Origin: Streptomyces sp. AA1529
Lineage (GTDB): Bacteria > Actinomycetota > Actinomycetes > Streptomycetales > Streptomycetaceae
DNA length: 64,000 bases
Assembly: GCF_000280905.1 (NCBI RefSeq)
Contig: NZ_ALAP01000083.1
Coordinates: 62,001-126,000 of the forward strand
Direction: 5' to 3'
Shown: in pieces, positions 16,717 through 24,586 of the stretch
Layout of the letters: every line of letters begins with the position of its first letter
How positions within the stretch are numbered: position 1 is the stretch's first letter
Position numbers and translations under genes: made by a program
Notes under the pieces: model-generated
Told to the model about the DNA's origin: nothing
The model's input: the letters and a program-made list of their open reading frames with translations, nothing else
Database searches by the model: none

Positions 16717-17604
16717 TCAGGTCTTCTTGCGGAACTTCGTGATGGCGATCGGTGCCGTGACGGCCGTCAGCCCCACCGACCAGATCACCGTCCACATCAC
16801 CGGGTTGGCGACCTCGCCCTGGCCGAGCATCAGCCCGCGCGCCGCGTCGGCGAGGTGGGTGAGCGGATTGACGTCGGTGAACGCCTTGAGCCAGCCGGGC
16901 ATGGTGCCGGGCGGCACGAAGACCGAGGAACCGAACTGCAGCGGCATCAGCACCAGGAACGAGACGCCCTGCACGGCCTGCGCCGTGTTCATCGTCAGAC
17001 CCAGCAGGATGAAGATCCACAGCAGCGAGGCGCCGAACAGCGCGGTCAGCCCGATGGCGGCCAGCATCCCCAGCCAGTGGCCGTTGATCTCGAAGCCGTT
17101 CAGGAAGCCCACGGTCAGCAGGACGGTCACGGCGACCAGCATGCGGCCGATCTCGACGACCGACTTGGCTATGAGCACCGAGGAGCGGGCGATCGGCATG
17201 GACCGGAAGCGGTCCATCACGCCTTTCCGGAAGTCCTCGTTGATGCCCGTGCCGACCGCCATGGCGATGGACATGCCCATCATGCCCATCATGCCGGGGA
17301 TCAGATACTGGACGTACTGGTCCCGGTCGCCGCTGGCGCCGTCCCCGCCGATGGCGCCGCCGAAGACGTAGACGAACAGCAGCGTGAAGATGATGGGCAT
17401 CAGCAGCGCGTCCATCATCGACTCGGGGTCCTGCTTGATCTGCAGGGCGTTGCGCCGCACGAGCGCGCCGATGTGCCGCAGATTGGCCTGCAGCCCGATC
17501 CGGCCCTCCACCGTGCCGGGCTTCTCGGGCGCGGAGCCGCTGCCCGTCCCGGACCCGGTCGGGGACTCCCCGGATTGGGGCGCTTTGACGGTGGCGGTAC
17601 TCAC
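16717..17604 (-). CDS. ABC-2 type permease of DrrB/daunorubicin-resistance class
   Basis: A 295-aa membrane protein. A disordered N terminus (first 35 residues, Gly/Ser/Pro) precedes a six-helix ABC-2 domain with LIPGMMGMMGMSIAMAVGTG, EDFRKGVMDRFRSMPIARSS and FLVLMPLQFGSSVFVPPGTM. The last two are hallmark motifs of the DrrB-like family, which pairs with a DrrA ATPase to export drugs or lipids. The GTG at 17604 overlaps the ATPase stop by four bases (GTGA), showing coupled translation. Confidence 0.9.
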   Translation of the reverse strand: MSTATVKAPQSGESPTGSGTGSGSAPEKPGTVEGRIGLQANLRHIGALVRRNALQIKQDPESMMDALLMPIIFTLLFVYVFGGAIGGDGASGDRDQYVQYLIPGMMGMMGMSIAMAVGTGINEDFRKGVMDRFRSMPIARSSVLIAKSVVEIGRMLVAVTVLLTVGFLNGFEINGHWLGMLAAIGLTALFGASLLWIFILLGLTMNTAQAVQGVSFLVLMPLQFGSSVFVPPGTMPGWLKAFTDVNPLTHLADAARGLMLGQGEVANPVMWTVIWSVGLTAVTAPIAITKFRKKT

Positions 17605-18602
17605 GCCGCGACCTCCTCGAGCTCGTTGTCGTCGTCCTGATGGGTGGCCTTCTGGCCGGTGAGGGCGAGGAACACCTCGTCCAGGCTGGGCAGATGGGTG
17701 GCGATGTCGGCGATCGCGAAGCCGCGCTCGCCCAGCAGCGCGACCACGGCGGTGAGCTGCTCGTCGCTGACGATCGGGACGCTGACCACGCCCGACGCCT
17801 CGTCGGCGGTGGCGCCCGCCAGCCCGTCCAGCCCGGCCTGGGCCAGCGCGCCGACCATCCGCTGCAGCTCGCCGGGGTCCGCCGGGCGGACCTCCAGGGT
17901 GCGGCCCCCGACCTTCGCCTTCAGCTCGGGCACCCGGCCCTCGGCGATTATCCGGCCGCGGTCGATGACGGTCAGCTCCTCGGCGAGCTGCTCCGCCTCC
18001 TCCATGTACTGGGTGGTGAGCAGGACGGTGTTGCCGTCGGCCACGATGTTCTTGACCTCGTCCCAGACCTCGTTGCGGGTGCGGGGGTCGAGACCGGTGG
18101 TGGGCTCGTCCAGGTAGAGGACCTTGGGGCGGCCGATCATGGAGGCCGCCAGGTCGAGGCGGCGGCGCATGCCGCCGCTGTACTTCATCACGGGGCGCCG
18201 GGCCGCCTCGGTCAGGGAGAACCGCTCCAGCAGTTCGTCCGCGCGCTCGCGGGACTGGGAGCGGGACAGGTCGAGCAGCCGCCCGATCATGTACAGGTTC
18301 TCCCAGCCCGACAGCTTCTCGTCCACCGAGGCGTACTGGCCGGTCAGACCTATCGTGCGGCGCAGCTCGCGGGGCTGGCGCACCACGTCGTACCCGGCCA
18401 CCTTCGCCGTGCCCCCGTCGGGCTGCAGCAGGGTGGAGAGCATCCGGACGAGCGTCGTCTTGCCCGCGCCGTTGGGGCCCAGCACACCCATCACGGTGCC
18501 TTCGCGCACGTCGAGGTCGATGCCGTCGACCGCCTTCGTCTCCCCGAAGTGTTTGACCAGCCCGCGGACCTCGACCGCGTTCGTCGTCTTCTCTCGCGTC
18601 AT
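17601..18602 (-). CDS. DrrA-type ABC transporter ATPase
   Basis: A 333-aa ATPase. Walker A is GVLGPNGAGKTTLVRML, the signature is KYSGGMRRRLDLAASMI, and Walker B is VLYLDEPTTGLDPRTRNEV, with LLTTQYMEEAEQLAE as the switch region. The C-terminal about 90 residues form the DrrA-type extension ending in SLDEVFLALTGQ. ATG 18602 is chosen because it directly follows a probable -10 (CATATT, complement of 18609-18614) with six bases between, so the mRNA is likely leaderless. Heptamer repeats upstream suggest activation by the AfsR-like protein encoded opposite. Confidence 0.9.
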   Translation of the reverse strand: MTREKTTNAVEVRGLVKHFGETKAVDGIDLDVREGTVMGVLGPNGAGKTTLVRMLSTLLQPDGGTAKVAGYDVVRQPRELRRTIGLTGQYASVDEKLSGWENLYMIGRLLDLSRSQSRERADELLERFSLTEAARRPVMKYSGGMRRRLDLAASMIGRPKVLYLDEPTTGLDPRTRNEVWDEVKNIVADGNTVLLTTQYMEEAEQLAEELTVIDRGRIIAEGRVPELKAKVGGRTLEVRPADPGELQRMVGALAQAGLDGLAGATADEASGVVSVPIVSDEQLTAVVALLGERGFAIADIATHLPSLDEVFLALTGQKATHQDDDNELEEVAA

Positions 18603-18608
18603 GCGGCC

Positions 18609-18653
18609 AATATGACAGCCGCCACTGACAAACGACCGACAGCCCACCGACAG
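18609..18653 (-). promoter_or_regulatory. SARP-box-like direct repeats and -10 upstream of the ABC exporter operon
   Basis: Read on the minus strand, CTGTCGG (18653-18647), CTGTCGG (18642-18636) and TTGTCAG (18631-18625) recur at exactly 11-bp spacing. A further CTGTCAT runs into the -10 CATATT (18614-18609). The gap between the last heptamer and the -10 is ten bases. SARP proteins bind heptamers with 11-bp period about 8 bp above the -10, so this layout closely fits a SARP-activated promoter. Confidence 0.65.
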
Positions 18654-18683
18654 CACCGGGGCAGCGCTGTCGGCGGGCTGTCG
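18637..18683. repeat. 18-bp imperfect inverted repeat between ABC ATPase and panB
   Basis: Arms 18637-18654 and 18666-18683 match at 17 of 18 positions with an 11-nt loop. Each arm carries two copies of the CGACAG/CTGTCG hexamer. It could be a terminator for panB or an expanded operator, since one arm contains two of the heptamers described for the exporter promoter. Confidence 0.7.
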
Positions 18684-18756
18684 CCGTCACCGGCGGGCCG
18701 CTGCGCGGCGGGGCACCGTCACCGGGCGTCCGCGTGCGCGGCGGCGCCGGTCCGGC

Positions 18757-19584
18757 TCACTCGTAGGAGTGCTCAGCGGCCGGGAAGGCACCGGTGGTGA
18801 CGTCTTCGGCGAACGCGCGGGCCGCGTCGCCCAGCACCGAGCGCAGCGCGGCGTACTGCTTCACGAAGCGCGGCAGCTTGCCGGGGGTGAGGCCCGCCAT
18901 GTCGGTCCACACCAGCACCTGCGCGTCGCACTCGCTCCCGGCGCCGATGCCGATCGTGGGGATCTGCAGGGCCCGGGTCACCTCGGCGGCGACCGGTGCG
19001 GGCACCATCTCCAGGACGAGTGCGAAGGCCCCGGCGTCCTGCACCGCCTTGGCGTCCCGCATGAGCTGCGCAGCCGCCTCCTCGCCGCGCCCCTGCACCC
19101 GGTAGCCCATGGCGTGCACGGACTGCGGGGTGAGCCCTATGTGTGCCATCACGGGGATGCCGGAGCGCGCCAGCAGGCCGATCCGGTCGGCCGAGCGCTC
19201 CCCGCCCTCGATCTTGACGGCCTGCGCGCCGGCTTCCTTGACGAGCCGGGTGGCGCTGCGCAGCGCCTGCACCTCTCCCTCCTGGTACGAGCCGAACGGC
19301 AGGTCCGCGACGATCAGGCCGCGGCTGGTGCCCCGCACCACGGCGGCCGTCAGCATCGTCATCTCGTCCATGGTGACCGGCACGGTCGTCTCGTAGCCGA
19401 GGTGGCAATTGCCCATCGAATCGCCGACCAGGACGACGGGGATACCGGCCTCGTCGAAGACGGAGGCGGTCATCGCGTCGTAGGCGGTGAGCATGGGCCA
19501 CTTCTCGCCCCGCTCTTTGGCGAGTGCGAGGTCGCGCACGGTCACACGGCGATTACGGGTGCCCCCGTAGAGCGTCTGCGGCAT
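18757..19584 (-). CDS. panB: 3-methyl-2-oxobutanoate hydroxymethyltransferase
   Basis: A 275-aa enzyme for the first step of pantothenate (coenzyme A) synthesis: it adds a hydroxymethyl group from methylene-tetrahydrofolate to 2-oxoisovalerate to give ketopantoate. Family motifs are MLTAYDAMTASVFDEAGIPV, VLVGDSMGNCHLGYETTVPV, VKIEGG, VMAHIGLTPQSVHAMGGY-like (here AMGYRVQGRG) and the C-terminal IPTIGIGAGSECDAQVLVW. Glu and Asp metal ligands are present. ATG 19584 follows CAGGAG at eight bases. The length fits the family. Confidence 0.95.
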   Translation of the reverse strand: MPQTLYGGTRNRRVTVRDLALAKERGEKWPMLTAYDAMTASVFDEAGIPVVLVGDSMGNCHLGYETTVPVTMDEMTMLTAAVVRGTSRGLIVADLPFGSYQEGEVQALRSATRLVKEAGAQAVKIEGGERSADRIGLLARSGIPVMAHIGLTPQSVHAMGYRVQGRGEEAAAQLMRDAKAVQDAGAFALVLEMVPAPVAAEVTRALQIPTIGIGAGSECDAQVLVWTDMAGLTPGKLPRFVKQYAALRSVLGDAARAFAEDVTTGAFPAAEHSYE

Positions 19585-20065
19585 GGCATTGACTCCTGTT
19601 GTCGTCTCGAAGCGCCCCAACGGCGTCTCCGGATCCAGGTCCATGCTGGCACGCCCCTCCGCGGTCCGGTAGGGGACCCGTCCGGCAGCGGATCACGACC
19701 GGGTGCGCCCGCGGTCCCGGCGCCGGGTGCCGGACGGCGCGGCGGGCGGGAGGCCGGCCCGGGGCGTACCGGCGGCACCGCCGGACGGCGTGGTCAACGG
19801 CCCGGACGCCGCTGCGACCGGGCCGTGACCGGCTTGCGGGCGCGCCGGAGCGGACCGGCTGCCGCCGCCGGGTGTCCGGGTTGTGTCACAGTCGCGGTCC
19901 GGCCCCGGCCTGCCGGAACTCCCGGCGCTCCGCGCCTCGTCCTCCCCTCGACTCCGGAAACCGGAATCGGGCGGAAGCGGCGGTGGGACCGCGGGGTTCG
20001 ACTGGATGAAAACCGTTATCGCCTATCGTTCATCGAGCACCAGCACAGGCAAGTGAGGACGGCGG
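19585..20065. other. 481-bp intergenic region between panB and the EEP-family gene
   Basis: It holds the divergent promoters of panB and the phosphatase-family gene. No convincing coding frame was found on either strand. A locally AT-richer block near 20002-20035 contains GATGAA and TTCATC arms around a probable promoter for the downstream gene. GAGGA precedes the ATG at 20066. Confidence 0.5.
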
Positions 20066-21115
20066 ATGGCGCGCGCGTACACGTCGGAGGCCACGTACCA
20101 CGAGGACGGCGGCGAGCGGCGGGGACGGTGGTCCCGCTGGTCCGGCCGGCTGCCGCGAGGCAGCGCCCCGGGGCGGTGGGGGGCGGGCGCCTGGCGGCGC
20201 GGCCTGGTCCTCGCGGCGGTCGCGCTGCTCCTGGGGCTGGCGTTCTTCCTGCACGCCGAGGTGCCCAACGCGGTCGGCAACCTGGGTTCGCTGTGGGAGA
20301 CGTTCCTGCCGTGGGGCGGCCTGCTGATCGTGGTGCTGCTGGTCGCGGCGGTGCTGCGCCGCTCGGCCACCGCGCTGGTCGCGCTGCTGGTGCCCGCACT
20401 GATGTGGGTGAACCTGTTCGGCGGTCTCTTCAGCGACAAGACCGGTGGCGCCGCCGGCGATCTGACCGTCGTCACCCACAACGTCAACGCCGGCAACCCC
20501 GACCCGCGGGGCACCGCCGAGGCGCTGGTCGATTCCGGGGCCGACGTCATCGCGCTGCAGGAGGTCTCCTCGTCGCAGGCCGGCGCCTACCGGTCGGCCC
20601 TCGACCGCACCCACCCGTACCACGAGCTCGCGGGCACGGTCGGGATCTGGAGCAAGTACCCGCTCTCCGGGGCCAGGACCGTCGACATCAAGATGGGCTG
20701 GCCGCGCGCGATGCGAGCCACGGTGCGCACCCCGAAGGGCGAGGTCGCCGTCTACGCCGCACATCTGCCCTCGGTGCGGGTGCAGTTCCGCTCCGGCTTC
20801 ACCGCCGGGCAGCGGGACGGCAGTGCCGAGGCGCTGGGCGAGGCGATCGCACACGATCCGGCGGACAAGGTCCTCCTGCTCGGCGATCTCAACGGCACCA
20901 TGAACGACCGCGCGCTCGCGCCCATCACCTCCCAGATGCGGTCCGCGCAGGGCGCCGCGGGGGACGGCTTCGGGTTCAGCTGGCCCGCCTCCTTCCCGAT
21001 GGCCCGGATCGACCAGATCATGCTCAAGGGCGCCGACCCCGTCTCGGCCTGGACGCTCCCGGCGACGGACAGCGACCACCTGCCGATCGCGGCGAGGATC
21101 GACCTGGCGGACTGA
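20066..21115 (+). CDS. Membrane-anchored endonuclease/exonuclease/phosphatase (EEP) family protein
   Basis: A 349-aa protein. The N terminus is cytoplasmic and Arg-rich. Three hydrophobic segments follow (about residues 47-63, 75-90 and 95-112). The EEP catalytic domain lies outside, starting at DLTVVTHNVNAGNPDPRG. Catalytic motifs are DVIALQEVSS (Glu for metal), AAHLPSVRV, LLLGDLNGTMND and TDSDHLPIAARI. The family cleaves phosphodiesters in nucleic acids, lipids or inositol phosphates. An extracellular location suggests phosphate or DNA turnover, but the substrate is unknown. Confidence 0.88.
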   Translation: MARAYTSEATYHEDGGERRGRWSRWSGRLPRGSAPGRWGAGAWRRGLVLAAVALLLGLAFFLHAEVPNAVGNLGSLWETFLPWGGLLIVVLLVAAVLRRSATALVALLVPALMWVNLFGGLFSDKTGGAAGDLTVVTHNVNAGNPDPRGTAEALVDSGADVIALQEVSSSQAGAYRSALDRTHPYHELAGTVGIWSKYPLSGARTVDIKMGWPRAMRATVRTPKGEVAVYAAHLPSVRVQFRSGFTAGQRDGSAEALGEAIAHDPADKVLLLGDLNGTMNDRALAPITSQMRSAQGAAGDGFGFSWPASFPMARIDQIMLKGADPVSAWTLPATDSDHLPIAARIDLAD

Positions 21116-21384
21116 ACCGGCCGGGCCCGCTCCGGCGGCCCCGGCGGCGCAGGCCGTTTTGCACCGGGGAACATCCGACTGCGAGACTTTGTTGCGGAGC
21201 AATACATAGGGGGCAGTGCCGCCTCCGGCCGCTGCCCGCTCCTCCCCTCCACACCTCCGCACACCCTTCATCCCGCATCCCCGCGCCGGGCCGCCCTGCC
21301 GCCCGGCGCGCGGTACTCCCCGCTGTCCGGCGCGCGAACGCCGCACCCGGCCGGGGCCCGTACGCTTCGAAAGGTTCTCTCCGC

Positions 21385-22584
21385 ATGCCTGTGGCTCTGC
21401 TCGCACTCGCCGTGGGCGCCTTCGGTATCGGCACCACAGAGTTCGTGATGATGGGCCTGCTGCCGAACGTCGCCGACGATCTCGGCACCTCGGTACCGAC
21501 CGCCGGATATCTGGTGTCGGCCTACGCCCTCGGCGTCGTCCTCGGCGCCCCGCTGCTGACCGCCGTCGGGGCCCGCGTGCCGCGCAAGCTGATGCTGCTG
21601 CTGCTCATGGGCCTGTTCACCCTCGGCAACCTCGCCTCGGCGCTCGCCCCCGGCTTCGGCACCCTGCTGGCCGGGCGGCTGCTGGCGGGGCTGCCGCACG
21701 GCGCCTTCTTCGGTGTCGGCGCGGTGGTCGCGGCCCGGCTCGTCCGCGAGGGCCGGGCCGCCCGCGCCGTGGCCACCATGTTCCTGGGCCTGACCGTCGC
21801 CAACATCGTCGGCGTCCCCGGTGGCACCGCGCTCGGTCAGCAACTCGGCTGGCGCGCCACCTTCGTGGTCGTCACCCTCATCGGGCTGCTCGCCATGACG
21901 GCCCTGGCGCTGCTCGTGCCCCGGATGCCGCTGGAGCACCAGGGCGGTGTACGCCACGAGCTGCGCGCCCTGGGCAACCGCCAGGTCGTCCTGGGACTGC
22001 TGACCGCCGTCTTCGGCTTCGGCGGCGTCTTCGCCGTCTACAGCTATCTCGCCTCGATGATGACGGAGGTCACCGGACTCGCCGAGACGTCGGTCACCTG
22101 GGTGCTGGCGCTGTTCGGCATCGGTATGACGCTGGGCACCCTGATCGCCGGGCCGCTGACCGACCGTGCGCCGCGCCGCACGCTGTACGCGGCCCTCGGG
22201 CTGATGGCCGTGCTGATGGTGGCCTTCCACTTCGCGGCGCCGGTGAAGTGGGCGGCGCTGCTGCTGGTCGGGCTGCTGGGCGCGGTCGGCTTCCTGATCA
22301 CCACGCCGGTCCAGATGCTGGTGATGCGGGCGGCCTCGCACGCGCCCACGATCGCCTCCGCCTCGAACCACTCGGCGTTCAACCTGGCCAACGCGGGCGG
22401 CGCCTGGCTCGGCGGTGTGGTCATCGCCGCGGGCTGGGGCTGGACGTCACCCACGCTGGTCGGCGCCGTGCTCGCGCTGACCGGACTCGCCATCGCCGTC
22501 ACGGCGGGCGTACTGGACCGCGGCGACTCGCGGGTGGTCGCCCGGGCGCAGGAAGCCCCGGTGGAGGTCCCCTCCGGCGGCTAG
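21385..22584 (+). CDS. MFS transporter of the AraJ/drug-efflux (DHA1) type
   Basis: A 399-aa, 12-TM protein. MPVALLALAVGAFGIGTTEF and VMMGLLPNVADDLG are the typical opening of DHA1 sugar/drug exporters (PbuE, AraJ group). GVVLGAPLLTAVGARVPRKL is motif A and VGVPGGTALGQQLGWRATFV is motif C. ATG 21385 follows AAAGG. An AT-richer stretch about 180 bp upstream (near 21190-21208) has TTGC-GGA-GCAA and TACATA and may hold the promoter. A strong terminator follows. Confidence 0.88.
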   Translation: MPVALLALAVGAFGIGTTEFVMMGLLPNVADDLGTSVPTAGYLVSAYALGVVLGAPLLTAVGARVPRKLMLLLLMGLFTLGNLASALAPGFGTLLAGRLLAGLPHGAFFGVGAVVAARLVREGRAARAVATMFLGLTVANIVGVPGGTALGQQLGWRATFVVVTLIGLLAMTALALLVPRMPLEHQGGVRHELRALGNRQVVLGLLTAVFGFGGVFAVYSYLASMMTEVTGLAETSVTWVLALFGIGMTLGTLIAGPLTDRAPRRTLYAALGLMAVLMVAFHFAAPVKWAALLLVGLLGAVGFLITTPVQMLVMRAASHAPTIASASNHSAFNLANAGGAWLGGVVIAAGWGWTSPTLVGAVLALTGLAIAVTAGVLDRGDSRVVARAQEAPVEVPSGG

Positions 22585-22597
22585 GGCCACCCGTCCC

Positions 22598-22631
22598 GCA
22601 TCCCGCACCCCCGGCGCGGGGTGCGGGATGC
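22598..22631. terminator. 14-bp convergent terminator
   Basis: Arms 22598-22611 and 22618-22631 (GCATCCCGCACCCC and its exact complement) surround a CGGCGC loop, between the convergent MFS and NAD synthase genes. Confidence 0.85.
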
Positions 22632-22672
22632 CGCCGGACTCCTGCGCGGCCGGCGGCTGCTCCGGGGCGCCG

Positions 22673-24424
22673 TCAGCCCTCCCGCCACCGGTTGGTGATC
22701 GGCAGCCGGCGGTCCTTGCCGAAGCCCTTGGGGGAGATCTTCGTGCCCGGCGGGTACTGCCGGCGCTTGTACTCGGCCCGGTCCGTCATCCGCAGCACCC
22801 GGGTCACCGTCTCCGCGTCGAAGCCCGCCGCGATGATGGCCTCGGCACCCTGGTCGCCGTCGACGTAGCGCTTCAGGACGCGGTCGAGCACGTCGTAGTC
22901 GGGCAGCGAGTCGCTGTCCACCTGTCCGGGTGCCAGCTCGGCACTGGGGGGTTTGGTGATCGAGCGCTCCGGGATGGGCGGGGTGTCGCCGCGTTCCTCG
23001 GCCGCCCGGTTGCGCCACGTCGCGAGGCGGAACACGTTCGTCTTGTAGACGTCCTTGATCGGACCATAGGCGCCCACCGCGTCGCCGTACAGCGTCGAAT
23101 AGCCCACCGCCAGCTCGGACTTGTTCCCCGGGGCCAGCACGATGGGGCCCTCCTGGTTGGAGAGGGCCATCAGCGTCGTGCCGCGCAGCCGCGCCTGGAG
23201 GTTCTCCTCCGCGAGCCCGGTGAGGCCCAGCGAGTCCATGTAGGCCGCGAACATCGGCTCGATCTCGACCGTGCGGAAGTGCAGCCCGGTGCGCTCCGCG
23301 AGCTCCGCCGCGTCCTCCCGGGAGTGCCCGGAGGAGTAGCGCGAGGGCATCGAGACGCCGTACACATGCTCGGCTCCGACCGCGTCGCAGGCGATCGCGG
23401 CCGTCAGTGCCGAGTCGATGCCGCCGGAGAGCCCGATCAGCACCGAGCTGAAACCGTTCTTGACCACGTACGCGCGCAGTCCGACCACCAGTGCGGTGTA
23501 GATCTCCTCGTCGTCGGCCAGCCGCGGTGCCTCGCTGCCGACGGCCTCCGGCGGGTAGGCGGGCAGCGGTTCGGCGGAGACGACGCGGTGGTCGATGCGC
23601 AGGCCGTCGTCCACCTCGCCCGACGGCGGGGTCGCGGCGGCCGCCGGCAGCTCCAGGTCCAGGACGACGCACCGCTCCTCGAACTGGGGCGCCCGCGCCA
23701 GCACCTGGCCGTCCGCGGCCACCACGATCGAGTCGCCGTCGAAGACCAGTTCGTCCTGGCCGCCGACCTCCGCGAGGTAGGCGGTGGTGCAGCCCGCCTC
23801 CTGCGCCCGCTTGCGCACCAGTTCCAGCCGGGTGTCGTCCTTGTCCCGCTCGTAGGGCGAGGCGTTGATCGACAGCAGCAGCCCGGCCCCCGCGCTGCGC
23901 GCCGCCGGGACCCGGCCGCCCTCCTGCCACAGGTCCTCGCAGATGGCGAGCGCGACATCGACGCCGTGCACCCGGACGACCGGCATGGTGTCGCCCGGCA
24001 CGAAGTACCGGAACTCGTCGAAGACCCCGTAGTTCGGCAGGTGGTGCTTGGCGAAGGTCAGCACGACCTCGCCCCGGTGCAGCACGGCGGCCGCGTTCTG
24101 CGGAGCACCCGCGGGCTGGCCGTAGTGCGGCCGGGCCTGCGCGCAGCGGTCCAGATAGCCGACGACGACCGGCACCTCGCCGAGCCCCTCGTCGGCCAGT
24201 CGCCGGGCGAGCTCCCGCACGGCGGTGCGGCTCGCCTCCACGAAGGAACCGCGCAGCGCCAGGTCCTCGACCGGGTAGCCGGTCAGCATCATCTCCGGGA
24301 ACGCGACCAGGTGGGCGCCCCGTTCGACGGAGTGCCGGGTCCAGCGGAGGACCGCGGCGGCGTTCCCCTCCAGGTCGCCGACGGTGGAGTCGATCTGATT
24401 CAGGGCGAGACGTAGTTGAGCCAC
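22673..24424 (-). CDS. nadE: Glutamine-dependent NAD+ synthase
   Basis: A 583-aa two-domain enzyme that turns nicotinate adenine dinucleotide into NAD+ using ammonia from glutamine. The N-terminal nitrilase/amidase domain has catalytic Glu in LVAFPEMMLTGYPVEDL, Lys in LTFAKHHLPNYGVFDE and Cys in VALAICEDLWQEGG. The C-terminal synthetase domain has the P-loop VLIGLSGGIDSALTAAIACD and SNQEGPIVLAPGNKSELAVG. C-terminal KRRQYPPGTKISPKGFGKDR is typical. GTG 24424 has no ribosome binding site, and TACACT (complement of 24432-24437) ends seven bases upstream, so it is probably leaderless. Confidence 0.94.
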   Translation of the reverse strand: MAQLRLALNQIDSTVGDLEGNAAAVLRWTRHSVERGAHLVAFPEMMLTGYPVEDLALRGSFVEASRTAVRELARRLADEGLGEVPVVVGYLDRCAQARPHYGQPAGAPQNAAAVLHRGEVVLTFAKHHLPNYGVFDEFRYFVPGDTMPVVRVHGVDVALAICEDLWQEGGRVPAARSAGAGLLLSINASPYERDKDDTRLELVRKRAQEAGCTTAYLAEVGGQDELVFDGDSIVVAADGQVLARAPQFEERCVVLDLELPAAAATPPSGEVDDGLRIDHRVVSAEPLPAYPPEAVGSEAPRLADDEEIYTALVVGLRAYVVKNGFSSVLIGLSGGIDSALTAAIACDAVGAEHVYGVSMPSRYSSGHSREDAAELAERTGLHFRTVEIEPMFAAYMDSLGLTGLAEENLQARLRGTTLMALSNQEGPIVLAPGNKSELAVGYSTLYGDAVGAYGPIKDVYKTNVFRLATWRNRAAEERGDTPPIPERSITKPPSAELAPGQVDSDSLPDYDVLDRVLKRYVDGDQGAEAIIAAGFDAETVTRVLRMTDRAEYKRRQYPPGTKISPKGFGKDRRLPITNRWREG

Positions 24425-24586
24425 GCACCCGAGTGTAATCGTCGGGCTGACGCTATGGCTCGGGGTATCCACCCGGTGCGGGTCCCCGGCCGGCCCCGGG
24501 GCGGGCCCCGGGACGCATCCGGGACCCGCCTCCGCGGCGCCCGGGCCTCCGGAGCGCCGTGCGGGCACGAAGACCGCACCGAGTGG

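Noticed and set aside
20002..20035. A Zur-type box in the EEP gene promoter (TGAAAACCG...)
   Set aside because: Only one half resembles the zinc box; symmetry is poor.
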